64,000 nt of DNA, from the NCBI GenBank assembly GCA_030652115.1, contig JAUSBK010000007.1, positions 62,001 through 126,000 on the forward strand, in the 5' to 3' direction. This document shows positions 33,714 to 43,019 of the stretch, piece by piece (within the stretch, counting starts at the first letter, position 1; every line of letters starts with the position of its first letter). Origin of the DNA: Coriobacteriia bacterium (GTDB lineage: Bacteria; Actinomycetota; Coriobacteriia; Anaerosomatales; Anaerosomataceae). Position numbers and translations under genes: made by a program. Below the pieces are notes generated by a model, which was given only the letters and a program-made list of their open reading frames with translations, was not told the origin of the DNA and searched no databases.

Positions 33714-33760
33714 CGGCTCAACGGCGAGCCGAATCCAAGATGCGAGCAATGACGCTCACA
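33714..33760 (+). promoter_or_regulatory. ANTAR dual-hexaloop antiterminator
   Basis: Hairpin 1 is CGGCTC (33714-33719), loop AACGGC, GAGCCG (33726-33731), a perfect 6-bp stem. Hairpin 2 is GAGC (33744-33747), loop AATGAC, GCTC (33754-33757), extended by two pairs after a C-A mismatch. Both loops have six bases with A at position 1 and G at position 4, the defining features of ANTAR targets. Nine bases separate them. The 3' side of hairpin 2 is also the 5' side of the terminator, so the two are mutually exclusive. Confidence 0.8.
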
Positions 33761-33791
33761 GCGGACCCAACGTGGTCCGGGTGGGCGTTTT
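33753..33791 (+). terminator. Conditional terminator before the Hdr-like/glutamate synthase operon
   Basis: CGCTCACAGCGGACC (33753-33767) pairs with GGTCCGGGTGGGCG (33774-33787), with one G-U pair and a small internal loop, around a 6-base loop CAACGT. TTTTCGTTT follows. It lies 30 bp before the first gene and shares bases with the second hexaloop hairpin. Confidence 0.8.
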
Positions 33792-33820
33792 CGTTTGTCT
33801 GGCAATGAGAGGCGGCACGC

Positions 33821-35170
33821 ATGAGGGAGTTCGCGGTCTTCTGGGGATGCACGATCCCTGCGAGGTTCCCCTTCATCGAGAAGTCGACGCGCGTGGTCTT
33901 CGAGGACCTCGGCGCGACCGTGCACGAGCTTGCGGGTCACACCTGCTGCCCCGAGGGCACGCTCGTGAAGGCGAACGACGAGGACGCGTTCTACACGGCC
34001 GCCGCGCGCAACCTCGCAATCGTCGAGAAGGCGGAGCTCGGCGTGGTCACGCCGTGCAACGGCTGCTACTCGACTTTCAAGGAGGCCGCAAGCCACCTGC
34101 GCAGCGACTGGCGCAGTCGCGAGCGCATCAACGAGCGTCTCGCCACAGAGGAGCTGCACTACACGGGCGATCTGGACATCGTGCACTTTGCCGAGTGGCT
34201 GGCCGACACCGTCGGCGTCGGGTCGCTCGGCGCGAAGGTCACCAAGCCGCTCTGGGGCATGAAGGTCGCCGTGCACTACGGCTGCCACCTGCTTCGCCCA
34301 CAGCCCGCGGTGCGATGGGACGACCCGCTCAACCCGACCAAGGTCGAGGAGCTCGTCGCGGCCCTCGGCGCGAAGGTCGTGGACTACACCACCAAGATGC
34401 AGTGCTGCGGCGGTGCGCTCGACCGCGTGGGAGAGCGTGAGGGCTCGCTCGCCTTCGCGCGGCGCAAGCTCTACGACGTGCAGAACGAAGGCGCCGACGC
34501 GCTCGTGGTGGTCTGCCCGAGCTGCTTCCAGCAGTTCGACCTCAACCAGGCGGCGCTCCAGCGCGCGAACGAAGACGTGCACGTGCCGGTCTTCTACCTC
34601 TCGGAACTCATCGCGCTCGCGATGGGGCACGCGCCCGCCGAACTCGGCCTCGACATGCATCGCGTGCCGGTGGACAGCTTCCTCGCCAAGTGGGAGGCGC
34701 GCACTGGCGACAAGCAGCGGCTTGCCGAGCACTTCGACGTGGCGCTGCTCGCCAAGTGCGACTCGTGCCAGGCGTGCAAGGACGACTGCCCGGTCTGCAA
34801 GGTGGACCCCACCTTCCAGCCGAACGACATCATCGCCGCGCTGCTCGCCGGCAACCTCGATGCGATCGTCGCCGACGGGCAGCTATGGAAGTGCCTCGAG
34901 TGCTACACGTGCCAGGAGATGTGCCACAGCCGCATCGGCATGGCCGACGTCTTCCGCCAGCTCAAGGAGCTCTCGCTCGAGGGCGGGCACGGCCCGGAGT
35001 CGGTGGCTGCGGCCTACGCTGAGTTCCTCAAGACGGGCGCGCTCGGCAAGCCGCGCGAGGGCGCGCGCAAGAAGCTCGGACTCGAGCCCCTGCCCGAAGG
35101 CGGCGGCGATGCGATCGCCCGCCTGCTGGGTGCGAACGAACCGTCCCCGCTTTCCGCGGAGAAGGAGTGA
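33821..35170 (+). CDS. HdrB-HdrC-like fusion iron-sulfur protein
   Basis: The 449-residue protein first has two complete CCG domains of the HdrB type: Cys10, Cys42-Cys43, Cys79-x2-Cys82; and Cys155, Cys195-Cys196, Cys232-x2-Cys235. Such motifs hold the non-cubane cluster pair of heterodisulfide reductase. The C-terminal part carries two CxxCxxCxxxC motifs (Cys313-323 and Cys358-368), like HdrC, which bind [4Fe-4S] clusters. It is the first gene behind the ANTAR leader and is followed by three glutamate synthase genes, with no GltD gene present. A role as electron carrier or redox input for glutamate synthase is inferred. No membrane anchor is seen. Confidence 0.85.
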   Translation: MREFAVFWGCTIPARFPFIEKSTRVVFEDLGATVHELAGHTCCPEGTLVKANDEDAFYTAAARNLAIVEKAELGVVTPCNGCYSTFKEAASHLRSDWRSRERINERLATEELHYTGDLDIVHFAEWLADTVGVGSLGAKVTKPLWGMKVAVHYGCHLLRPQPAVRWDDPLNPTKVEELVAALGAKVVDYTTKMQCCGGALDRVGEREGSLAFARRKLYDVQNEGADALVVVCPSCFQQFDLNQAALQRANEDVHVPVFYLSELIALAMGHAPAELGLDMHRVPVDSFLAKWEARTGDKQRLAEHFDVALLAKCDSCQACKDDCPVCKVDPTFQPNDIIAALLAGNLDAIVADGQLWKCLECYTCQEMCHSRIGMADVFRQLKELSLEGGHGPESVAAAYAEFLKTGALGKPREGARKKLGLEPLPEGGGDAIARLLGANEPSPLSAEKE

Positions 35171-35175
35171 ATGAC

Positions 35176-36405
35176 ATGCCTTACGACCTGAGCCGATACG
35201 ACAACTTCGCACCCGCGAACTACCGCGAGGAGTCGCCGTTCAAGATCCACGGCGGCTGCGGCCTCATGGGCATCTGCGACGAGAGCGGCGCTCTCATGAG
35301 CGGCGAGGAGCCGATCCTCGCGATGGCCGTGCAGCGCGATCGCGGCAACGGCCTCGGCGGCGGATTTGCCGGCTACGGCATCTACCCCGAGTTCCCGGAC
35401 CACTTCTGCTTCCACATGATGTATCACGACCTCAAGGCCAAAGAGGAGGCCGAGGCGATCCTCGACCAGCACTTCCTGATCGAGGTCGCCGAGCCGATGC
35501 CCACGCGTCCCGTGAAGGGCATCACCGACGCGCCGCTGCTGTGGCGCTACTTCATGACCCCGCACGCGCACCTGCTCGAGGAGCGCGAGGTCACCGCCGA
35601 GGACTACGTCGTGAGCGTGGTCATGCTCGTGAACGCTCGCGTGGACGGTGCGTTCGTCGCCTCCTCGGGCAAGAACATGGGCGCGTTCAAGGGCGTGGGC
35701 TACCCCGAGGAGATCGGCCACTACTTCCGCCTCGAGGAGTACGCCGGCCACACGTGGGTCGGCCACAACCGCTTCCCCACGAACACACCGGGCTGGTGGG
35801 GCGGGGCGCACCCGTTCACGCTGCTCGACTGGTCGATCGTGCACAACGGCGAGATCTCGAGCTACGGCATCAACAGCCGCTACCTCGAGCAGTTCGGCTA
35901 CACGTGCTCGCTCGGCACCGACACCGAGGTGGCGGCATACCTGTTCGACCTGCTGCTGCGTCGGCACAAGCTCCCGCTTGAGCTCGCGTGCAAGGCGCTT
36001 GCGCCCGCGCTCTGGACTGAGATCGATCGCATGGATCCCGAGCAGGCCGCGCTGATGAGTTCGCTCCGCGCGGTGTACGGCCCGGGCATGCTGAACGGCC
36101 CCTTCGCCATCGTGCTCGGCTTCAATGGCGGCATGGTCGCGCTGAACGACCGCATCAAGCTCCGCCCGCTCGTGGCGGCACGCAGCGGCAGCAAGCTCAT
36201 GGTCGCCTCGGAAGAGAGCGCGATCCGCACGATCATGCCGGAGCCCGACGACGTCTGGATGCCGAAGGCCGGTGAGCCGGTCATCGCGCGCGTGAAGGGC
36301 ATGGACCTGCCGTTCCACAGCCAGCTTCACGCCAGCCCCGCCGAGATATCGTGCGCCGTGACCGCGGTGGAGACCGCCTGTGAGATAGAGGAGGTGGCGG
36401 TCTAG
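35176..36405 (+). CDS. Glutamate synthase, glutamine amidotransferase subunit
   Basis: The 409-residue protein is a class II (Ntn) amidotransferase as found in split archaeal-type glutamate synthases. The nucleophile is expected at the Cys of KIHGGCGLMGI, exposed by removal of a propeptide of about 28 residues. GHNRFPTNTPGWWGGAHPF, IVHNGEISSY and LGTDTEVAAYL are typical active-site elements. It releases ammonia from glutamine for the synthase subunit. ATG 35176 is chosen because AAGGAG ends 8 bp upstream; a GTG at 35167 overlaps that site and the previous gene's stop. Confidence 0.9.
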   Translation: MPYDLSRYDNFAPANYREESPFKIHGGCGLMGICDESGALMSGEEPILAMAVQRDRGNGLGGGFAGYGIYPEFPDHFCFHMMYHDLKAKEEAEAILDQHFLIEVAEPMPTRPVKGITDAPLLWRYFMTPHAHLLEEREVTAEDYVVSVVMLVNARVDGAFVASSGKNMGAFKGVGYPEEIGHYFRLEEYAGHTWVGHNRFPTNTPGWWGGAHPFTLLDWSIVHNGEISSYGINSRYLEQFGYTCSLGTDTEVAAYLFDLLLRRHKLPLELACKALAPALWTEIDRMDPEQAALMSSLRAVYGPGMLNGPFAIVLGFNGGMVALNDRIKLRPLVAARSGSKLMVASEESAIRTIMPEPDDVWMPKAGEPVIARVKGMDLPFHSQLHASPAEISCAVTAVETACEIEEVAV

Positions 36406-36406
36406 C

Positions 36407-37918
<1,512 letters not shown>

Positions 37919-37931
37919 GGGAGAGCCGAAG

Positions 37932-38768
37932 ATGATGATGAAGCCAGCAAGCGTTGCACCGCCCGCCGGCGTGATCGAGGGCTACCGCTACGTGGCGCCG
38001 TCCATCGAGCGCAACGGCGACGCGGTGACGATCGACGCCACGGGCGTCTACTACCAGCAGCTCAACGACGCCGTCCGCGATCAGATCGCGGCAGGCGCGA
38101 AGACGATCACGCTCTCCGGCGTGAACGGCCAGCGCTACATCGGCTGCGGCCTGCGCGTCTCCGGCGTGAAGGTCGAGGTGCAGGGGTGCGCCGGAAACGA
38201 TATGGCCATGTTCGGCGACGGCACCGAGATCGAGGTCTTCGGCAATGCGCAAGACGGCGTGGGCAACACCATGAGCAACGGCCGCGTCGTGGTGCATGGC
38301 GACGCCGGCGACGTGCTCGGCTACGGCATGCGTGGCGGTCGCGTCTACATCAAAGGCGACGTGGGCTACCGCGTGGGCATCCACATGAAGGCATACGAGA
38401 AGCTCGTGCCGGTGCTCGTCTGCGGCGGCAAGGCGCGGGACTTCTTCGGCGAGTACATGGCCGGCGGCATGCTCGTGCTACTCGGCATGAACACGCGCGA
38501 TGAGGCCCAGCCGATCGCCGGATCGTTCCTCGGCGCGGGCATGCACGGAGGTGTCATCTACGTACGCGGCACCGTGGAGCCGTGGCAGTGTGGCGCCGAG
38601 GTGGGAATCACCGAGGCCTCGGAGGAGGATCTGGCCGAGCTCAGGCCCGTCATCGAGGACTACGCGACGGCGATGGGGATGGACGCCGCCGAGATTCTGG
38701 CGCGTCCGTTCACGCGCATCGCGCCGATGAGCCACCGGCCGTACGCGAAGCTCTACGCCTCGATGTAG
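37932..38768 (+). CDS. Glutamate synthase GXGXG-domain subunit
   Basis: The 278-residue protein consists of the right-handed beta helix that forms the C-terminal domain of large glutamate synthases: repeated GxxGxxG turns in GCGLRVSGVKVEVQGCAGND, NAQDGVGNTMSNGRVVVHG, YGMRGGRVYIKGDVGYRVG and FLGAGMHGGVIYVRG. It is thought to be structural and to help shape the ammonia tunnel. The first of three adjacent ATG codons is used, 6 bp after GGGGAGAG. Its stop directly abuts the stop of the converging acetyltransferase gene. Confidence 0.9.
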   Translation: MMMKPASVAPPAGVIEGYRYVAPSIERNGDAVTIDATGVYYQQLNDAVRDQIAAGAKTITLSGVNGQRYIGCGLRVSGVKVEVQGCAGNDMAMFGDGTEIEVFGNAQDGVGNTMSNGRVVVHGDAGDVLGYGMRGGRVYIKGDVGYRVGIHMKAYEKLVPVLVCGGKARDFFGEYMAGGMLVLLGMNTRDEAQPIAGSFLGAGMHGGVIYVRGTVEPWQCGAEVGITEASEEDLAELRPVIEDYATAMGMDAAEILARPFTRIAPMSHRPYAKLYASM

Positions 38769-39323
38769 CTACTCCTGACGGCCGTAGCGCTCATGGAACT
38801 CCGACTCGAGGATGTCGAAGCACACGTGGTCGCGGAAGCGGCCGCGCATGAACGCGCACTCGCGCTCGCGACCGGTCTCCACGAAGCCGGCCGAGCTGTA
38901 CAGATGCACGGCACGCTCGTTCTCGGAGTTCGCCTTGATGCCGATCGAGTGCAGGCCGAGGCGGTCGAAGCCGAAGCGCAGGAGCGTCACGATCGCATCC
39001 CGGCCGAAGCCGCGGTTCTGGTCGGGAGCCGAGCCGATGAAGATGCCCACCTCGGCGCGACGGTGGAGCAGGCTGACCGCATCGAGCCCGACGATGCCGA
39101 TGAGGCGGTCGTCGTCTGCAACGTGGATCTCGAAACGGTATGCGCTGCCGGCGCTCCATTCGCGCTCGGTGAGGTCGAAGAAGGCGAGCTCCTGCTCGCT
39201 GGAGTACGGGAGCTGGCTCGAGATGAGCCACTCGTTGACGACGGGATCGTTGAGCCAGCCGCGCAGCGTCTCGGCGTTGGCCCTGTCGAAGCGCGTGAGG
39301 TAGATGCTGTCACCGCGGATCAT
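38769..39323 (-). CDS. GNAT acetyltransferase, RimJ/RimL-like
   Basis: The 184-residue protein has the RimJ/RimL form of the GNAT fold: IYLTRFDRANAETLRGWLNDP at the start, LIGIVGLDAVSLLHRRAEVGIFIG, then the acetyl-CoA loop RGFGRDAIVTLL and LGLHSIGIKANSENERAVHLYSSAGFVETGRE. Similar enzymes acetylate ribosomal-protein N-termini, or amino groups of small molecules such as polyamines. GGAGG lies just before the ATG. The frame remains open far upstream across glnA, which is a shadow effect of high GC and not a longer protein. Confidence 0.85.
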   Translation of the reverse strand: MIRGDSIYLTRFDRANAETLRGWLNDPVVNEWLISSQLPYSSEQELAFFDLTEREWSAGSAYRFEIHVADDDRLIGIVGLDAVSLLHRRAEVGIFIGSAPDQNRGFGRDAIVTLLRFGFDRLGLHSIGIKANSENERAVHLYSSAGFVETGRERECAFMRGRFRDHVCFDILESEFHERYGRQE

Positions 39324-39407
39324 CGCGGCCTCCGTTCTCCAGATGTTGACAGCCACTCTCGCATAACAGCGGGGACGTGGGAAGTTTCTCGCGCCGTTCG
39401 CGGTTCC

Positions 39408-39449
39408 GAAACATGCGCGAAACATCTGTTCCGTACGCTGCACTAGTAC
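39408..39449 (+). promoter_or_regulatory. glnA promoter with GAAAC direct repeats
   Basis: GAAAC occurs at 39408-39412 and 39419-39423, one helical turn (11 bp) apart, the spacing of GlnR half-sites in actinobacteria. A possible -10 (TAGTAC, 39444-39449) lies 20 bp after the second copy, which would place the repeats over the -35 region, suited to an activator. GTnAC half-sites are not clearly present. Confidence 0.45.
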
Positions 39450-39476
39450 ACAGGCATCCAGAGGAGGGTACCGCCC

Positions 39477-40823
39477 ATGAGCAAGACGATGGACAAGGAC
39501 TTCGTACTCAAGAGCATTGAGGAGCGTGGCACGCGCTTCATCCGTTTCTGGTTTACCGACGTGCTTGGCTTCCTCAAGTCGTTCGCAGTGACCGACAGCG
39601 AGCTCGAAGGCGCATTCGAGGAGGGCATGGGCTTCGACGGCTCCTCGATCGACGGCTTCACCCGCATCGAGGAGTCCGACATGGTCGCGTTCCCGGACCC
39701 GTCGACGTTCCAGATGCTCCCGTGGCGCAGCAACGGCGGCGACGGCGGCGGCACCGGCCGCATGTTCTGCGACGTGCAGAACCCCGACGGCACCCCGTTT
39801 GAGGGCGATCCCCGCTACGCGCTCAAGCGCGTGCTCAAGAAGGCCTCCGACATGGGCTACACGATGTACGTGGGTCCGGAGCTCGAGTTCTTCTACTTCG
39901 CCGATAGCAAGGGCACCGAGACGCTCGACCAGGGCGGCTACTTCGACCTGACGCCGCTCGACGTAGCGAGCGACCTGCGCCGCGAGACCGTGCTTGCGCT
40001 CGAGAAGCTCGGCATCCCGGTCGAGTACTCGCACCACGAGGTGGCTCCGTCGCAGCACGAGATCGACCTGCGCTACGCCGACGCGCTCACCATGGCCGAC
40101 AACGTCATGACCTACCGCCTCACCGTCAAGGAGATCGCGCACGCCAACGGCGTCTACGCGACCTTCATGCCGAAGCCCATCCAGGGCCAGAACGGCTCGG
40201 GCATGCACGTGCACCAGTCGCTGTTCACGGGGACCGGCAACGCGATGTTCGACGCGAACGACCCCGAGGGCTACCACCTCTCGGCCATCGGCAAGAGCTA
40301 CATCGCCGGTCTGCTGAAGTACGCACCTGAGTTCTGCGCCGTGACCAACCAGTTCGTGAACTCCTACAAGCGTCTGGTTCCGGGCTACGAGGCCCCGGTG
40401 TACGTCTGCTGGGCCCGCCGTAACCGCTCGGCCATGGTCCGCGTGCCGATGTACAAGCCCGGCAAGGAAGTCGCGACCCGCGTGGAGCTGCGCATGCCCG
40501 ATCCCACAGCCAACCCGTACCTGGCCTTCGCGGTCATGCTGGGCGCCGGCCTCAAGGGCATCGAAGAGGGCCTGACGCTCGCGCCCGAGGCGACGAACAA
40601 CATCTTCCACATGTCCGATGAGGAGCTGGACGCCGCCGGCATCAAGACGCTGCCGAAGGACCTCGGCGAGGCGATCGCGCTGTTCGAGGAGTCCGAGCTC
40701 ATGAAAGAAGTCCTCGGCGAGCATATCCACAGCTTCTTCGTGGCCAACAAGAAGGCCGAGTGGAGCGAGTACGTGGCGTACGTCACGCCGTGGGAGCAGG
40801 ACAAGTACCTGTCGATCCTGTAG
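39477..40823 (+). CDS. glnA: Glutamine synthetase type I (alpha subtype)
   Basis: The 448-residue enzyme makes glutamine from glutamate, ammonia and ATP. Motifs include RFIRFWFTDVLGFLKSF, MGFDGSSIDGF, YVGPELEFFYF, EVAPSQHEIDLRYADAL, GSGMHVHQSLF and RVELRMPDPTANPYLAFAVMLGAGLKGIE. Its length, the lack of the GSI-beta insert and the C-terminus (WSEYVAYVTPWEQDKYLSIL) match the alpha group, which is feedback-inhibited and not adenylylated. GAGGAGG precedes the ATG. It forms a GS-GOGAT pair with the operon just upstream and lies next to a GlnR-like regulator. Confidence 0.95.
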   Translation: MSKTMDKDFVLKSIEERGTRFIRFWFTDVLGFLKSFAVTDSELEGAFEEGMGFDGSSIDGFTRIEESDMVAFPDPSTFQMLPWRSNGGDGGGTGRMFCDVQNPDGTPFEGDPRYALKRVLKKASDMGYTMYVGPELEFFYFADSKGTETLDQGGYFDLTPLDVASDLRRETVLALEKLGIPVEYSHHEVAPSQHEIDLRYADALTMADNVMTYRLTVKEIAHANGVYATFMPKPIQGQNGSGMHVHQSLFTGTGNAMFDANDPEGYHLSAIGKSYIAGLLKYAPEFCAVTNQFVNSYKRLVPGYEAPVYVCWARRNRSAMVRVPMYKPGKEVATRVELRMPDPTANPYLAFAVMLGAGLKGIEEGLTLAPEATNNIFHMSDEELDAAGIKTLPKDLGEAIALFEESELMKEVLGEHIHSFFVANKKAEWSEYVAYVTPWEQDKYLSIL

Positions 40824-40865
40824 TACCTTTAGCTGCAGCGGGTTTCGTCCCGGCGCAGCGTAACG

Positions 40866-40908
40866 ACGGCAATGGCGCCGGGCGGACCCCTCCGCCCGGC
40901 GCTGCCGT
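40866..40908. other. Strong hairpin between glnA and the GlnR-like gene
   Basis: GCGCCGGGCGGA (40875-40886) pairs perfectly with TCCGCCCGGCGC (40891-40902) around CCCC, and ACGGCA/TGCCGT extend the stem by 6 bp beyond a 3-base bulge. No T-run follows, so it may be a rho-assisted or leaky terminator, or an RNA-stability element. Confidence 0.6.
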
Positions 40909-40935
40909 TCGGCGGACTCGAGAGGAGGTGTGGCC

Positions 40936-41607
40936 GTGCATGTGAAGCACGTGGTGGTCGTCGCAGACGACCTGTACACCAGGGCCTGGATCGAATCGGC
41001 GATCGGTGCGCTCGACGTGGCGATCGACTACTGCACGACCGCCGACTTCGCGAACCGTCTCGCGAGCGCCCCGGGCGATCTCATGGTCGTCGAGGCGGGC
41101 CACGCTCCGGATGAGGCTGTCGCTCTCGCCGAGACCGCTTCGGCCGCGGGGTCGGATGTCCGGCTCATGCTCGTCGTCGAGCACGATGCTTTCGAGCGGC
41201 TTCGGCTGCCCGTGCGGTGCCCGTCGGACTTCGTGGCGCGAGCGGCGTCGGCGCAGGAGCTCGGCGCGCGCGTTCGGATGCTTCTGTGGCCCGGGGAAGA
41301 GGTCGGCTCGGACGACATCATCCGCGTGGACGACCTCGTGCTCAACCTTGCCACCTACCAGGCGTATGTCGGACCGGTGCCGGTCGAGTTTACCTACCTC
41401 GAGTACGCGCTGTTCGCGTTCCTCATCACGCACCCGAACCGCGTCTACAGTCGCGAGGTGCTGCTCAGCCGCGTGTGGGGCACCGACTACTTCGGCGGAG
41501 CGCGCACGGTGGACGTTCACATCCGTCGCATACGGGCGAAGCTTGGACCGGAGGTGGCGCGCCGGCTCGAGACGGTGCGCAACGTCGGGTATCTCTGGCG
41601 TCGGTAG
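40936..41607 (+). CDS. Orphan OmpR-type regulator with degenerate receiver (GlnR-like)
   Basis: The 223-residue protein has an N-terminal receiver-like domain and a C-terminal winged helix (YLEYALFAFLITHPNRVYSREVLLSRVWG, TVDVHIRRIRAKL, ETVRNVGYLWRR). The expected phospho-Asp position is Glu53 (LMVVEAGHAP) and the conserved switch Lys is absent (SDFVARAAS), so it cannot be phosphorylated in the usual way. GlnR of streptomycetes is a comparable orphan that works without phosphorylation and activates glnA. No kinase gene is adjacent, and glnA is the next gene upstream. GTG 40936 is preferred, 7 bp after AGGAGG. Its identity as GlnR is an inference from fold and context. Confidence 0.7.
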   Translation: MHVKHVVVVADDLYTRAWIESAIGALDVAIDYCTTADFANRLASAPGDLMVVEAGHAPDEAVALAETASAAGSDVRLMLVVEHDAFERLRLPVRCPSDFVARAASAQELGARVRMLLWPGEEVGSDDIIRVDDLVLNLATYQAYVGPVPVEFTYLEYALFAFLITHPNRVYSREVLLSRVWGTDYFGGARTVDVHIRRIRAKLGPEVARRLETVRNVGYLWRR

Positions 41608-41667
41608 GGCGTTCGGCACGCGACGTGCTTTCGCTAGTGTCACTGTCGCCGCCCACGAGGAGACCCA

Positions 41668-42321
41668 GTGAAGCTCCGCCCCCTGCACCTGCTGATCGCG
41701 TTCACGATCGCCGCCATCGCCATGACCGCCGTTGTGACCGGCGGGTCGCAGCCCGGCTCGCTTGCGACCGAGGGCGACACGATCACGATGACGGTGTCCC
41801 GCACCGAGCCGAACGCCACCGCTGTGTTCGACATCACGCTGCTCGAGGGCGGCGATGCCGCGCACGAGTCGTCCCACATCTTCCAGAGCCTCGAGTCCGC
41901 GCCAGGCGTCGCCACGCTCGCGTTCGACACGCAGGCGCTCACGCTCACGGTCGCTTTCGACGCCTCGATCGTCTCCGCGGACTCGCTTCGGCAGCAGCTG
42001 GCCGCAAGTGGCTACGTCACGCAATCGATTGCGGATGCCGCCGAGACGCAGCTGACGGCCGACGGCACCGGTCGCAGCATCCATCTCGTGCCGGGCGAAG
42101 TGCTCGAGCCCTCGTTCTTCAAGACGCCCGCTGGCGTGCCGCTGACCATCACGTTCTCGGCGGGCCAGGGGCATCTCGCGACCGTTTCGATCCCCGCGCT
42201 CGGCATCACGCAGGACATCACCGCCGAGGGTGCGAGCCTGACCATCCCCGCGCCGGTGGCCGGCACGTACGAGCTCGTGTGCGCCGAAGGGTACGCTGAC
42301 GCGACACTCGTAGTGGAGTAG
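41668..42321 (+). CDS. Exported protein with Cys-less HMA-like and cupredoxin-like domains
   Basis: The 217-residue protein has an N-terminal membrane anchor or signal (LHLLIAFTIAAIAMTAVVTGG). Residues about 50-120 follow the heavy-metal-associated fold (HESSHIFQSLESAPGVATLAFDTQALTLTVAF, then LRQQLAASGY) but have Ser-Ser-His where CxxC would be. The rest resembles a cupredoxin-like beta sandwich (PGEVLEPSFFKTPAGVPLTITF, GTYELVCAEGY) with one Cys. A role in extracytoplasmic metal handling is plausible but unproven. GTG start follows CGAGGAG. Confidence 0.6.
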   Translation: MKLRPLHLLIAFTIAAIAMTAVVTGGSQPGSLATEGDTITMTVSRTEPNATAVFDITLLEGGDAAHESSHIFQSLESAPGVATLAFDTQALTLTVAFDASIVSADSLRQQLAASGYVTQSIADAAETQLTADGTGRSIHLVPGEVLEPSFFKTPAGVPLTITFSAGQGHLATVSIPALGITQDITAEGASLTIPAPVAGTYELVCAEGYADATLVVE

Positions 42322-42341
42322 CGCGCGACCGCGGGCCTCGG

Positions 42342-42938
42342 CTACGCCGCCGGGCGGTCCTTGCCCACGCGTCCGAGGAACCGGTAGCTCGCGTCCTTTT
42401 CGGGCGTGCACTCGCCGGTGATGTCGTGCGCGGCCATGAACGCGCACATCTGCTCGGGCGTCATGAAGGTGGCGGGTTCTCCCACGAGCCGCTCGGCCAG
42501 TGCGATGACCCGCATCGAGAATGGCCTCGGGTCCAGGTCGAGCACGAGCACAAGCCCGCCGTGACGAACTACGCGCACGAACTCGGCCACGGCCGCGGGC
42601 TGGTCGCGGAAGTGATGGAAGGCGTCGGTAACCACGATCGCATCGAACTCATCGTCAGGCAGCGGCATCGCCTCGGCGGTACCCTGGACGGCGGCGATCC
42701 GGTCGCTCGAGGGAACGTGTGCGACCATCTCGGCGGTGGGATCGAGCACGGTCACGCGCGCGTGGAGTGCATCGGCGAGCAGCACGGCGAGCTGGCCCGC
42801 GCCGCCGCCCACATCGAGTACATGTCCTCCCGGCTCCACTGCGGGGCGCAGCCATTCGGCGATGCTCGCCACGTCTTCGGCGGAGAAGCGGTCGCCGTAG
42901 CGCCGCACCCACGGTGCTGCCCAGTTGAAGAAGCCCAC
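42342..42938 (-). CDS. SAM-dependent class I methyltransferase
   Basis: The 198-residue protein contains the SAM-binding motif HVLDVGGGAGQLAVLLADAL, the acidic end of beta2 (VTVLDPTAEM), and DAIVVTDAFHHFRD followed by VRHGGLVLVLDLDP, as in UbiE/Methyltransf_11 enzymes. Substrate is unknown; similarity to quinone methyltransferases is only at the level of the fold. It is divergent from polA, with which it shares an 81-bp intergenic region. Confidence 0.8.
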   Translation of the reverse strand: MGFFNWAAPWVRRYGDRFSAEDVASIAEWLRPAVEPGGHVLDVGGGAGQLAVLLADALHARVTVLDPTAEMVAHVPSSDRIAAVQGTAEAMPLPDDEFDAIVVTDAFHHFRDQPAAVAEFVRVVRHGGLVLVLDLDPRPFSMRVIALAERLVGEPATFMTPEQMCAFMAAHDITGECTPEKDASYRFLGRVGKDRPAA

Positions 42939-42953
42939 GTCACGCCCCTCGGG

Positions 42954-42989
42954 TAGAATCGATACATGTGCCGCGGTAACCGCGGCACA
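42954..42989 (+). promoter_or_regulatory. polA -10 box and perfect palindrome at the transcript start
   Basis: TAGAAT (42954-42959) is followed by the inverted repeat TGTGCCGCGGT-A-ACCGCGGCACA (42967-42989). The predicted start point is at the edge of the palindrome, so the RNA would begin with a stable hairpin, or the DNA may be an operator. No clear -35 was found. Confidence 0.5.
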
Positions 42990-43019
42990 CCTGCCGAGTA
43001 CGTACCCGAAAGGCAGCTC

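Noticed and set aside
39346-39351. Consensus TTGACA as glnA -35 box
   Set aside because: No -10 box lies at 16-19 bp on the plus strand and the gene starts over 120 bp away; the GAAAC region nearer the gene is a better candidate.
38769-40979. Very long minus-strand reading frame across glnA
   Set aside because: Only its last 184 codons (the acetyltransferase) show family similarity; the rest is the GC-driven complement of glnA.
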